64,000 nucleotides of DNA from Centropus unirufus (Eukaryota; Chordata; Aves; Cuculiformes; Centropidae). The translations under genes were made by a program, and so were the position numbers. Below are positions 36,500 to 49,200 of this stretch, in pieces; positions within the stretch are counted from its first letter, which is position 1; the number at the start of each line of letters is the position of its first letter. The stretch is from contig VYZI01000121.1 in the NCBI GenBank assembly GCA_013397695.1, positions 635,815-699,814 on the forward strand, read 5' to 3'. The notes beneath the pieces were generated by a model. That model was not told the origin of the DNA. It ran no database searches and was given only the letters and a program-made list of their open reading frames with translations.

Positions 36500-37685
36500 C
36501 CACAGAATGGCCAGGATTGGAAAGGACCTTTAGAACTCATCCCATCCAAACTCTTGCTAAAGCAGGATCACCCCCAGAAGGCTGCACAGGAACAGGTTCA
36601 GGCAGGTTTAAAAAAATCCAGAGAAGACAACTCCCCCACTTCCCTGGGCACCAGTGCTCCATCCTCCATCACCCTCTCAGTGAAGTTTTTCCTCATATCC
36701 CGATGGAATTTTCCATGATGCAGTTTGTGCCCCAGCACCCTTTTGTCCTGTCACAGGGCCCTGCTGAGAAGAATCTGGTCCCATCCTCCTGACCCCCACC
36801 GTTTACATGTATTTATAAGCAATGATAAAGTCCCTTCTGCCTTCTCTCTAGGCTAAACAGACCAAGCTCACTCAGCCTTTCCTCATAAGAGATGTTCCAG
36901 TCCTCATTATCTTTGTGGCCTCTGCTGGACTCTGTTGTTCCTTGTCTTTTCCAAAGTGTGGAGTCCAAAAGTGGAGACAGAACTCCAGATGCAGCCTCCC
37001 TAGGGCAGACTAGAGCTGAAGGAGAACCTCCCTTGAACTTAGTCACATTCTTCTCCATGCATCCCTGGATACCATTGGCCTTGAACACGAGGAAATATTT
37101 GCTGGTTCATCATCCACTTGTCCAGCAGGACTCCTCCCAGGTCCTTCTCTGGCAGAGCTGCCTTCCAGCTGGTCAAGCCCTAACCCATACTGGTGCAAGG
37201 GGTTGTTCCTGCCAGGTTGCATATCTCCAACACTTGCCTTGGTTGAGCTTCATTTAGGTTTCTCTCCACCCAAATCTCCATCCTGTCCAGGTTTTTCTGA
37301 ATGGCAGCGCAGCCTTTTGGTCTACCAGCCACTCCTCCCAGCTTTTTATCACTAGCACACTTGCTGAGGGTGCACTCTGTTCCTTCATCCAGGTCACTGA
37401 TGAATACGTTGAACAAGACTGGTCGGACCACCCATCCCTGGGGAACACTGCTAGCCACAGGCTTCCATTGAGTCTCTGCACCACCAATGACAACACCCTC
37501 CGAGCTCTGCCATCCAGCCAGTTCTCCATCCACCTCATCGTCCACTCATCTAACCCACACTTCCTAAGCTTACCTAGGAGGATGTTGTGGGACATAGTGT
37601 TGAAAGCTTTGCTAAAGTCAGGTTAAACAACATCAACCGCTCCTCCCTTATCCACTCAGCCAGTCATAAGGGCTAAATGAGTATG
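36500..37685 (-). mobile_element. CR1 LINE, longest copy, with reverse-transcriptase remnant
   Basis: This minus-strand CR1 runs from its 3' end ('cacagaatggccaggattgg') through the ORF2 C-terminal part into the reverse transcriptase region at about 37180-37640. It is then truncated at its 5' end near 37685. The left end lacks a clean octamer tail. Nucleotide blocks such as 'aggctaaacagaccaagctc' and 'ctttcctcataagagatg' are diagnostic of avian CR1. It is the only copy here with recognisable coding remains, and it carries frameshifts and stops. Confidence 0.92.
37180..37595 (-). pseudogene. CR1 ORF2 reverse-transcriptase fragment, inactivated
   Basis: Two overlapping minus-strand frames carry parts of the CR1 reverse transcriptase. 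One reads 'MSHNILLGKLRKCGLDEW' (finger/palm region preceding motif B). The other reads 'SVPQGWVVRPVLFNVFISDL', then 'DEGTECTLSKCASDKKLGG'. The switch between frames shows a frameshift. The FADD-type catalytic box expected in this position reads CASD, so a metal-binding aspartate is altered. In life this protein copies element RNA at a nicked target; this copy cannot. It is a dead fossil, with no role for the host implied. Confidence 0.85.
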
Positions 37686-40600
37686 AAAGGGTTCTGTACA
37701 TTGAGATCACAAAGTGGATACCACATTTATCATGAATAAGGAGATCGCATCGAATATGGCCCTCGGGCAGAAGTTTCACCTGAGTATGCATGTGTAGGTG
37801 GTGAAACAGCTGATAAAGGCCTCGGCAATCCACTAAGGAATGTAGCAGATCCTGTATATCTTTACTGCCCAAACATGACAGACACCACCCTCCCAGTTAC
37901 ATCTTCCCAGCAGCAACCTCTTCCTACATTATCATTCAAGTTTAGTGGTGCCTTTGCTGTAACAGAGTAGGTGGCACTGCTAACAGACTGTAAATATGCT
38001 GAAAATACACAATTCCAAGTGCCACGGAGTCCCTCACTGACCTAGATCCAAACCGTCATCAGTCTAATGGTCATCTGTAAATTAAACAGCTCAGAAATCA
38101 TGTTACATTGCACTTGCCATTCTGCTTCCCCTCTGATTTATCATTATTGTGCTCTTGTGAGAAGCTTGGGGAAAGCAAGGTCAAAAATCTGCAGACGCAC
38201 TCAAGTCAAGGTCAGTCGAGTGCTTTGAGGTAAACTTACGCTAACAAAGCCCAGACTACACTCCGTTCTGTTCATCTGTCCCCAGAGCTATGAACACCAG
38301 CACTGTCCATGAAGTGAGACACACAAAAAGGCAAACAAAGAATAAATCTAGAAATAGAAGCAAACAGGGTGGCAGTTCTTCAGCTGTTGGGGTTTTTAAG
38401 TGGTGCTGAAAAGGTGTAAGTCCTATTTCTATACACAAAGATTTGCACCCAGCGAGCACGTTAGGTTTCAGTAGCACTGCAGGATTTTATCTGATCACAG
38501 AGGGAAGGGTTTGCACCACACCTCATGTTTTCCACCCTGGTAAATACTTTCCCAGCAATTCTCAGAGGATTGCAACCAGTGTAAGACTCTTCCTTCAGCA
38601 GAGCTGTCTGAAAAGGTTTATTTATGCTTAAAGCCAGGATGAGGCATGAGCTTGAGTTAGACTGTTGCCTAGAATGGATGAGGGCTCCTGGAATACAATC
38701 ACCCTTCTCAGTCCCGTCCTCCAGAAAAAGCCATTTCACATTTTATAGTCATTTCTTTACAGATACAATTGGGATGGACACTTGCCCAATGTGCTAGAAC
38801 TGTGCAAGTTTAATTTAAGAAACTACATAAGTCACGTGGCAATCTTCAAAAGACAGCTAAAATGTACGGTCTGGGAGACTGGAAGAGTTAATTGATATTA
38901 CAAGAGCAGGAAATTCCATGTCCTGGAACCAACAAGAACTGCACTACAAACCAAGCAGCCATTTCAAGGGAACGAGTAGGAAACGAGTGGTTTATTATTT
39001 CTCCTTTCTGATCAGAGCTAAAACATACATTGGACTCCAACTGCTTTTGAACTAGAAAATCTATTTTGCTGAAAAATGAATAATTCATAAGTACGACAAT
39101 CTTGCTGTCAAATTACTTTTTCTTTATTAAATTTGGGTAGGGGGCCGAGCTTTAATATTTGCTAATATTTAATATTTACTGAGCTTTAATTCTCAATCAA
39201 CATCTCCAGTTGTTTTATGTGTGGTGCCAATTTCTCTCCTACCATGCCTGAGCTACAGCTCATAAGTTGTGAACAACAGGAAAATTATCTCATTTCAACC
39301 TTAATGCTCACTACTTCAATAATGCACTTTCTGCTGTTTATCTCAGCTTTTTCTTTACAGCTCCTACCAAGTTTCACGACCACTGCTGCATGATTAGTTC
39401 CATCTCTGGGTGAGGTCCAGAATTTAAGGACATAAATTTGTGTTCAAAGATCTTAAACCAAGGGCTGAGATTACTGCAATGGGGTACACTACTGCATGCA
39501 AGGCTGTCTACGTGAAGAGAAGAAACACAGATAACCCAAGAAAAGCTTTTCAAACCTATCAAAGCACCAAGAGGGACAAGCTGCTTGGTACAGGGACTGC
39601 TTACTTTTTCCTTCATCCAGCTAAACAGGGACTTTGTCACCTAATGACATTTTAGTAGAATCCTAAACGACAGTTCAGGTGGATATAGACTTGTAATGAC
39701 AATTTAAAGTAGAGCATGCACAAGGGATCACTTGTTCAACCAGGGGTTTCTTGGACACGTCATGAATCCCTACAATAAATGCATTTTACACACAGTCTGG
39801 GTTACTATTTCTGAATGCCAAAGCCCACAGCTTCTCTGAAGTCCAGCCACAGGAAGAACGGAACAGCTACCAGGGGCCCTTCATGGACAAGGCCCTGCTG
39901 CTCTCCAGTGGCTGAGAAGCTGTAGGCATCCCACAGGCCAGCTTGTACTACCCAGTCAGTCTCAGTTTGCTTTGAAAGCCATTCCTTGCTTTTAGGATGC
40001 TATTAAATTCAGGTACACAACAAGTGCTTTCAACACATTGCAAGTGTTTGAAATCATCAGCTGCCACTAAGCATCACCAGCCACTTTCACACCCAGCACT
40101 GCTGTTATTTTTGTGAAGAGCCCATAAATTCATAGGATTCATAAGCCATCCACAATGACACTCCTTTAACCCCAAAAAAATCGGTCAACCAGTTCACTGG
40201 ACAATAAGAGAAAACCAAATAAATAACCCATAAGCCACAGAACCCTGGTGAACTATTGATCCCATTCACCCCACTTGGGGAACTGCATTTGAGCTCCCCA
40301 GCACTAGAGTTTCTTCTTAAGCTAAGAGGTTTTCCTTCCAATATTCCAGTTGCTGACCTTATATTCTTCCCTATCTGTGGTCTCCATCCTCATGCAGAGC
40401 CCCAGGTTCTGTGTGGCTCTCTCTTCAGAGTACAAGATGTTCTCAAGTAATGTCAGATGCACTTAAAACAGAAAAAAGGTGATGGGCAGTCACCAGCAGA
40501 TCAAGGACCTCTTCCTTTCTAGTTCAGAGGGTTTTTCTGAGAAAATAAGTAGGAAAAAAAAAAAGCCTTTTCCTCAGCAATTCTGAAGAAAAGCTGAAGG

Positions 40601-42279
40601 ACCCAGCTGAAGGGGTTTTTTTACCTGGGTGTGCAAGTCAACATATTTGGTGAGGAACAAGTTAAGCCTCGGTATAACTCAATCAAGTCAGAGAAATTGT
40701 ACCAGGAAAGAGTCAGTTCCACATTTTACCCTCTTCCCTTTTACAAAGTTAAACTATTTCTTCTTTTTCCCCGCAAACTGAGTTATACAGATATCACACT
40801 TTAGTCCCTCAGTACAGTTTTTCTGCTCAAAAGAGGACGGAAAATACCCAACAAAAATATGTTATTTTTAACCCAAAAAGGGGGGATGTCAAAAAACTTC
40901 TAGAAGTAAACTTGTTCCTTCTATTCATAGCTCTGCCAAGCAAATACGACAAGGTAAGTATGTTGTAAGAATGTGAGAACAATTACTACAACAAAGGAAT
41001 AGACATCAAGATGCCAGCCTTTAACATCAATATCCCTCCAGCAGAGCAGCTAAATAATCTTTGGCTGATAACTGCCACTGAATCGGGGCTTTCAGTGTCT
41101 GCATTTCCCATTTGCTCAGTCCATTGAATTTATACCACAAGGGCTGCTTTCTCAGAGGAGGCTGCTCCTGTCGGTATGTTACAATATTAACCACTTCTAA
41201 TTGCAGGAGTGTGCGTGTATAGAGAAGGAGGGATAGAGGTCACAGAAAAGGTGGGGATTCTCATGGGGGAAGAGGGCTATTCAGAGGCATTTTTTAAACT
41301 ATAATAAGTTCAGATTACAAGGGGTTTTATTTGGCTTTTGCGTTTTGTTTTTTCTTCATTATTTCTACATCAGGTTACGTGCACATTTTAAAGACTGAAC
41401 TAATAATTTACAAGCAGAACACCATCATCTTCTCCAGGCTCAATTCCAGCTGTACTGAGAGGTGGGGGAAGCCAGTTCCAGCAAACTACGTCACTACATT
41501 TGGAACAGAAAGCAGGCACAAATGAAATCTTTGAATCATGACTTTAGTTTCCAAAGTTCTGACTCTTAGTTACAAGATTATTCAGCCCAGCCTCAGCATC
41601 TGAGTCAAAAACCTCTGCGGGGATTAATACTTGGTTCCTCACAGGATCTTTTCATTAGTTATAAGCATATCTGCCATTCATTCTTGCTATTTTACTCCCA
41701 CTCCTTCCCAGACCACCACTATTAGACACAAGCAATGACGTTTAATTGATTTTTTTTATCTCTTAAATTATATTCCTGAGCCTCTCATCAGTCTGCCCAG
41801 GGCTAAACTGCACAATGGCATCTTTCTGAAGTTATAATAAAAAAACTCAGCTTAAACAGAAAAGAAAAAGGCCTGTTAAGTGAAAGCTTAGCGGGGCATG
41901 AGATAAATGTCTGTCTGTAATACACTGGAGCCTGGCAATTACTTACTTGGTATGAATCAGGGTCCCTGACATGAATAACATTAGTAATTAAATCTAAGCT
42001 CGGGCGTATTTAAGTGGTTGATTTGGATCTAAAATAATCAATGGGCTATAAAATAAGGCAGAGTTTAAAAGGTACCAATAGCAGTAGGATGACTGCCAAC
42101 AGCCCCCCTGTGATTGCTGAAGAGTTGTCAAAATAGTTTATTAATTAACTACTAAGTGCATATTGTAGAGCAGGAAACCTCTTTCTATCTTTAGGGACAC
42201 AGCTTAGGGACCTGTTGATCTTCCTTCTCTCCCAGTACAACTCAGTCTGCCTCCAAAGGGAATGGTCCTGGGTTTCACA
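37686..42279. other. Non-coding stretch with a possible conserved element
   Basis: No exon is recognised. AT-rich direct repeats of 'taatattt' occur near 39150-39185. The block 41930-42170 has the look of a conserved non-coding element. Confidence 0.35.
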
Positions 42280-42450
42280 ATATCATGGAATGGTTTGGGT
42301 TGGAAGGGACCTCAAAGTCCATCTAGTTCCAGCCTCCTGCCAGGAACCGGGACACCCACTGGATCAGGGTACTCAAAGCCCCATACAACCTGGCCTTGAA
42401 TACCTCAAGAGATGAGGCAGCCCTGATTTCTCTGGACATCCATCTATTCA
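42280..42450 (-). mobile_element. CR1 LINE 3' end fragment
   Basis: Begins 'atatcatggaatggtttggg' and continues 'ttggaagggacctcaaagtc', 'acctggccttgaatacctca' and 'gagatgaggcagccctgat'. The 3' end lies on the left and the 5' side is truncated. It is non-coding. Confidence 0.88.
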
Positions 42451-45134
42451 TCCCTATCTAAGGGATTAACCCTGCTACATCTTTCATCTTTACGCAAAGA
42501 TGTGATATTGTCTCTGAAGTTCCATGAGCGTGTTTCTAAATTATCCCTTCATTTAAGCAGGTTGGAAAGCAGCTCATGAGCTCAAAATATTTGCTTAGGT
42601 CACTATATAGGATTACCATTGGAATCCTCGTTGAAGTTTGTAAATTAAGCTCTCATGTCTTGAACAACACAGATAATCAACACTACTATCAGCTCTAATA
42701 CAAATAAGGGACATGGAGAACTCATATACTTCACTTCTGCACAGTCATGGTTCAATGTGGTGCTCAGATAATCCTTAAATGTTACAGAACCAGCCTGCAC
42801 CAGTTTTGAGCGAAATTTGTACTCCCATGCTCAGAAGGCTTTTGGGTTAAGAATAATTACTAATGGACCTTTTAGGAGGTGCTTGTGCTCAGTCGAATAC
42901 AGTGCTGTGCAAGAGTTATTATTCCATTTTCCCAAATTTAGATGGACAGACCAGTCAGGTACAAGTACCCACACAAAGAGCTGCATGCCTGAGACATGAA
43001 AACACAGTTTTCATCTGAGCTGTTAGGAGCTATCGGTCCACTTAGTGTAAAATATAGAGCACTTAATAAGGAGGCAGAAGCCAAGACAGATGGATGAGCA
43101 GGCTGAGTCTCCCCCTCAAGAACAACAGAATCTGCTCAAGACAACATCCAGAAGGTTTCTGTCACGCAAACAAAACAAAAAAAATCATCATCTACCAGTC
43201 TCAAATGACTTGAGCAACCTCCCATACGTTGAGAACTGAGAACCTCAGCACTGGGAAAACCAAGCCTTCAGAGGAATGGCACCAAACCCAGGAACATACA
43301 AGTCAGCACTGCCCTGGGAGTAGGGAATCTACATCACTGCTGCCTGCCTTTTCCCACATAAAACTTCGAGAGCTACAGGAATGAGATTTTTACTGACATG
43401 GAGCATGGTAGGAGCACACTTTTTCAACAGGTGCTTACACAAGCCGCCATCTCAAATGAACCTAAGCCAAAGAATAAGCCACAGGAAAACAATAAATAAC
43501 TTCTAAGGACTATTTAAAAAAAACACACCAGTCTGAGGAAGGGAATCAAAAGGAAGGAGAATTAAGTGATGATTAAAATTAGAGCACAATGTTGCAGTGT
43601 TCCCTCTCAGCAAGGAGCAAAGCATTGCAGCTGTTGATGGGTTAACACAAGCTGACTCCATACATCTCTGTCACCTTCCCAGAGCCACAGCTGATGTCAG
43701 GATTGTCAAGGGGCCTTTAAGCAGCACAGACTCCATTTCACATAGAGTTGTTCTTAACTGTGACAACAGTGCATGTGACATCCATCCGTCTTATTTACTG
43801 TGGAGAATTAGGATGCCACTAATTTCACTTTTTTGTTTAAGTGTTTTGCTCAGGGCTGCCAATACAAATTGCAGGAGGGCTATGGAGGTCCAACGCTGAC
43901 TGTCACAGAATGATCAGAAGTGAAATTAAGAGCAAAAAGTGTTTTGAGTGTCCTTTGCTGCACTCCAGGAAATACTTTATTATTTCCAAATCAAGGTTGC
44001 ATGCAACTATTCACACAGCATCATAAAACGTTAAGAATCAGTAGTGGTGTATTATCTGCAAAATTTGTCCAGGATTAGATGTGGTAAACACACCAGCATT
44101 TTCTTTCTTCAGCAGTAATTTCACCTTTCATTTACAGCACTGCAGCCCACAGCAGCTACTACTTCCATGCCAGGTTTACACCTATACAACACCTTGAAAT
44201 CTGTAAAGCCACTGTTCTTAAAGATTTAATTTCTACCTCAACATTTCACCTGTGGTCTCATATTTGTAAAGAAGCTGGATTGAGTGTGTGGGGGGCACTT
44301 AATCCAAAAAAATTATCAGAGCCGAAGAAAGACTGCTACTGCATGAAACAGCAGTGAACATCCAGTATTTCTTCCTTCTGAATCACTAAGCACAAGCCTT
44401 GCAATGTGTGCTTAAGGCTCTGCGCTACTTGCAGATGTTCATGTTCAAAGCACTGTTTCACACCTCAACACCATCCTTAAAGCAAGGCTCAATTTGGCTT
44501 TAGCACAGCTGGAGCAGCAAATGCTTCATCATTTTTCCTGCCTGGGCTAGAAAATATAAGACTAAGCGATGACCATTTATGCCTGGTGATTCATGGTTTG
44601 CACTTCCCATAAGTATTGGTAGTGTCAAACACATCAGCGTAGGCGTATTATCTTCTGCCCACCAAGGTATGCTCTGCCTTACTCTAACCTAAGCTTTCAC
44701 ACAGGTAATTTTTATTCTGTCATCCACATTTCTCTCCCTTCTCCAATGTCTCCATAGTCTAATATTTGTCCAGTGAAACTTGCCAGTAAGTAGCTCTAAG
44801 AAAACATGTTGCCACTATCTAATTGAGCCCCTGTTTTGAAGTTCCTCCCAAATATATATATTCATTACCATTATCTTCTGCCAAAAGGTCAAAGGTTTTT
44901 TTCTCTAAACTTGGTCTCTGGGCTGAACACTTGCCATGAGTCTTCTCAACCCTCCAATTTAAGCAGTTCCAGCCAACACAGCTTAAATTCAGATACTAAG
45001 TGGTGAAGCCCACCTCATGATTCTACTTGCAATAATAGGGTGGACCCTAAAAAGGGAAGGCAGAAAGGATTAGCTCGATACTGGTTATTCTGCATAGCGC
45101 CTTGATATTCCAACTTCCCTAGCAGACCACTCAC
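42451..45134. other. Probable intron, nothing recognised
   Basis: AT-rich single-copy sequence without recognisable repeats or supported exons. Confidence 0.35.
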
Positions 45135-45222
45135 CCATTTACATCTAAGTTTGACTAACATAGGAAACCATCTGTGATGTTTATCCTTTACATACATGGT
45201 ATATTCCATCAAGGCTGATAGT
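45135..45222 (-). CDS. Candidate internal exon (88 bp), unrecognised gene
   Basis: Both splice sites are strong: acceptor 'cattttgtcctaaccag' and donor AAATGG|GTGAGT. Two of three frames contain stops. The open frame needs two bases from the previous exon and ends in phase 0. It reads LSALMEYTMYVKDKHHRW, then FPMLVKLRCKW, a mixed hydrophobic/basic segment that could be helical. The 132-bp candidate 920 bp upstream ends with exactly the required two bases, making a serine codon at the join. The short intron and matching phase favour a genuine exon pair. No known domain is recognised, and the link to the 28-kb exon is inferred only from strand and phase. Confidence 0.4.
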
Positions 45223-46141
45223 CTGGTTAGGACAAAATGATAACTGAAGTCATACTTCTCCAAAGATTGCCACACCAAGACCACTTCTGATATTTGATGA
45301 TTAACATGTGTCCTCTTAGAATTTGCTATTGGGGGCCAACAAGAACCACTGAAAGACTGAAAGCATGGATTTCATGCAGAGCTCTCTCTCCTTACTACAT
45401 ATGCTTGGTCGAATCTTTGCCATGGGTGCCTACACAACATGAAAAAGATAGTTACTTCCCAAGTGAAAACCATGGATATTGAACAAAATTGAACTGAAGC
45501 TAGATGTAGAGGAAAGGGATCCATTATTTCACTCACATAGGGCATTTATGAGCTAAAAGATGTGAACATCAATTGAAGTAAGAAATGCTTGCATGAACTC
45601 TTGTTATTGAGATACCTTCATGCCACTCTCACTGGTCTGAGATGCCTTCACATCTCTGACCAGTTCCATCTGTCTCAAGAAGTGCTCACAACGAGCCTTA
45701 CTTTTGAGCATAACAGAGCACCTATAACATCCATACAAATACAGTACTACTACAGACTAATATTTGCAGCATGCACAATGATAAGTCATTTCGCCTGTAC
45801 ATCAGTGGTCAAGAACCACTGTTCTACAAAACTGCCCTATCTGACCCTGTAATGCTTTTTCTGTGTAGCCCTTTGAGCCTCCATTTCCACTAACAACTCC
45901 TTCACATTGATTTCAGCTTCCTTCACAAACACATCAAGGAAGCTCCTATTGTTCCTTACGGCCTCGCATGTAAAAATAATCTCTAAGCAGCAACCAGCAA
46001 GCCTGTTTAATACCATCCTGCTCACTCTTTGTAGCTGATACTTCTTTTGAGCTAAAATTGCCAAAGTACATAACTAAATGCTCAGTAAAATATACATTTC
46101 AAGTCACTGGTACAAAATGCATGTGCTAGCGCAACACTTAC

Positions 46142-46273
46142 GAGGTTAAATAAACAGCAGAGAGTATAGGCAGTCTTCTGTGGCTGTCTTCACCAGGAAA
46201 GCCTCTAAAACACAGCACGGGATTCATTTCCTTGCCCTTGGGAGGTACAGTGGTGTTGGAGGGATGGCACTCT
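46142..46273 (-). CDS. Candidate internal exon (132 bp), unrecognised gene
   Basis: The acceptor is preceded by a long pyrimidine tract ('cccttcccttttctctgtctacacacag'; the split is after cag). The donor is ACCTC|GTAAGT, good except for C at -1. Length is 132 bp (44 codons), starting and ending in phase 2. The open frame reads ECHPSNTTVPPKGKEMNP, then VLCFRGFPGEDSHRRLPILS and AVYLT. NTT is a formal N-glycosylation sequon, but no signal peptide or membrane segment gives it meaning. It joins in phase to the 88-bp candidate. The family is not recognised. Strong splice signals without homology keep confidence moderate. Confidence 0.4.
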
Positions 46274-49200
46274 CTGTGTGTAGACAGAGAAAAGGGAAGG
46301 GGAAGCGGAGCAGGGAGGATCACCGGATCATAGGAAATCCTGCCGAATAGGAGTATGAGAACCCAACAGGATCTTCCGTGCCTCTCTCCTCCCCTCCCTT
46401 CCCACCACTGCCTAAAGAGCTGTTCTAAAGCCCGAGGCACACAGGATTCCAAGTAACAAAGTTCACATTTATAACATTGTCCCTAATCTGTCTGAAACTG
46501 CAGTAAATTAACAGCTTGCTCTGGCATTTCAGCAAGTGCAGAAAGCAACTGTGAGCAACAACTGCTACCACAGCAGCTGCTCCAGGGGCCACAGAGAAAG
46601 CCAGCAGCTGGGCCTGTGGGCACGCAGCGATGGCGAGGTTGTTCCTCACCACATGCTGCTGCCTCCAAGACACAACTCTGCAGCATCTGTTCTTAGAAGA
46701 GAAGGCAGAGATGTGAAAGGAGGCTGTTCTGCAGAAGGACTATTGGAGAACTTCTCAAAAGCACTTCCACACACCCTTTTTCACTCTAGAAGGGGTCAGC
46801 ACTCTGACTTATGTGCAAAAACTAGGATATACCTGAAAGTTTTTCTCCCTACCGAAAACTACAAGTTGGACTACAACAAAAATTGGGCTTAATTGTGACT
46901 TCCCTCACTCTCACGTGGTGCTTACAAAAATACACAACACAGACACAAAAAGTATACAGAAGCCCTCAAGGTCAAACAGCCTCCATCAGCAATCCAAGCA
47001 GCAAAGATGCACGTGGATATCAAACTGACCCCTTACCAGGACACACTATTAGTCACTCCAGTTCAAGAAAAGCGAGTGACAAACAAAGAGCAATAATTTT
47101 CTAACAGAAGACTCAAGGCCCGCATTTTCCAAGGTTCTCCTCGCTCTTCTTTGCTGTAATAGTTGGTAATCCACCTCCAGGCACTCACAGCACTGGAGTC
47201 CAACTCACAAAGCTCACCCCAGCCTCCCATCCATGAGTCATTAGCAGCACCTCCTCATCCTCCTCTCAGCCAATATCCCTGAAACACAACTCCGAGTAAC
47301 CAAATGGACACCAAACCCAGGGGGGTGTTTCCTAGAGTTTTTGTCACCTCTTCCTTCTCTAGGATTCTCCAAGTGCTCTTTGCAGAATGAAGTTCCTGGA
47401 TATGATCCAGAAATGGCTACAAGCAACAAAACCTCTCATCAACTCAATCAGAGTGAGTAGAACATCTCTAGAAGTGCAGGCACAGGGTGGATGTGCCTAT
47501 TCTTGAGTATTTAGGCAACACAAATAAGAGATTAGTAGTTACTGAGCATACTGTGTTCTTACCTCTAAACTGTTCAAATCGAAGTTTGAAGAGCTGGCTG
47601 AGGAGCAGGGATTTTGTAGGATAGCACATAACAAAACCATGTTTCAGGTAGCTTAAGACTTGCCTTCATGTTCTCCCTCAGAACGACTGTTGTCTTTCCT
47701 CCCAACAGCTCCAGTCCAGACTTTTTCCTATCAACCTCAGCATACGCAGTCTCAAGATCAGTCTGCTATTGCAACTACAGTCATTTCCTGATCCCTGCTC
47801 TGCTTCCAACACAAATGAATTTCACTTCCCGACTCTCCTGAAATTACATCATGCTGTTGGTTTTGGCTTTTGCGTAATTTACAGTGAATATTTTCCTCCC
47901 TCCCCCAAATACACATTAGAAGTTTAAAGGAAAAGCTGTTTAGTCTCCATGTATAAAATCAGTTTAATTATTTTTAAATAATTAATTTGCTGCTTTACGA
48001 CTTCTTAAAATATTAAAGACAAAGGCCTTCTTACAGGACTTCTTGCTACCCTGAGTCACTGATATAGAATGAAGTCACACTACACTATTCATTTTTCATC
48101 TTGGATTCTTTTACAACTGTGTCGTGCTGTATACAGCCAAGTTTAACTACTTGAAATTCCTTTTCTTTGTTTCGCACTTTAGTTTTTAGAGTTTGAGCCT
48201 TATTAAGTCAGGCAGCTCCCCCAGGCTTATTTCCACCATGTTTGACACAAGCCAGAATAACTAACAGGCCAATGAACACTGCTGTTGTGTCTGTTAAGAG
48301 CATACGATCATACATGGGGTTTACCAAGAATCAATCCTTACTTGCTAAAGATATCATGGGCCTTCCCTCCCCTCATGTTGCCATAGAAACCACGTATGTC
48401 TATACGGGAACAGAAATAAGGTTTCCTAAGGTATGGATGAAGTGGCACCATGGAAACAAGCCCTGAATGTCAGAGGAAATGAAGTGAGGGGGTTTGTGTG
48501 GGAAGACACCGAGATGATCATCTAAATATGTAAAACAAGACGTGCAAACCCAGCAAGCTGTCATTCAGCTGCCTGCCTACTTCGTGACTGGCACCAAGAC
48601 TTAATGGTCTAAGAACTCTTGGAGTACTTGAGATCACGTGTTGGCCAGTGGTTCTGGGGGTGTACAATTTTCTAGCTATATGTTATAATACACCATACAG
48701 CTACTAAACCTAGGAGCCAGTTCAGTGCAACGGGGCACAATCAAATACCATCCAAAGTTAGGAAAGGTCCGTAAACTGACGTGCACGTACACACGGAGCT
48801 TCTCAAACTTACAGACCTGCAATCCTGCTCTGAAAGAACAATACAGACAGATTTCTAATAAATTTCTATCCCACTTGCTACAACCATCACTAGCTCAGCT
48901 CCTTTTCAAAGGGATATGTTCACTGAGGTGGTATTAGAAGTGCCGGCTCTGGAACAGGGACCATCTCGTGCAAGAAACTGCATGAAAGCACCTGGAAATC
49001 CCCATTTTCTTCGTAAGACGGAACCCTAAACCATAGCAATGCACGATATTGTTACTTTGTGCTCGAGACACTGAGGCTAAGAGTCAGCTACCCTAAAGGT
49101 CTAGGTCTGATGCAGGTACCATGACCTCCTTCTGGAGCGCTCAGAGGTGAGCATGGTGTTATCTCATGGCAAAATAAACATTTCAATAGATAAGCAGCCT

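Noticed and set aside
46425..46697. GC-rich minus-strand frames just upstream of the 132-bp candidate, one with an alanine/valine-rich hydrophobic run, preceded by a good acceptor.
   Set aside because: The hydrophobic run comes from a degenerate cagcagctgctg-like repeat. The available donors would create a stop or wrong phase at the next exon.
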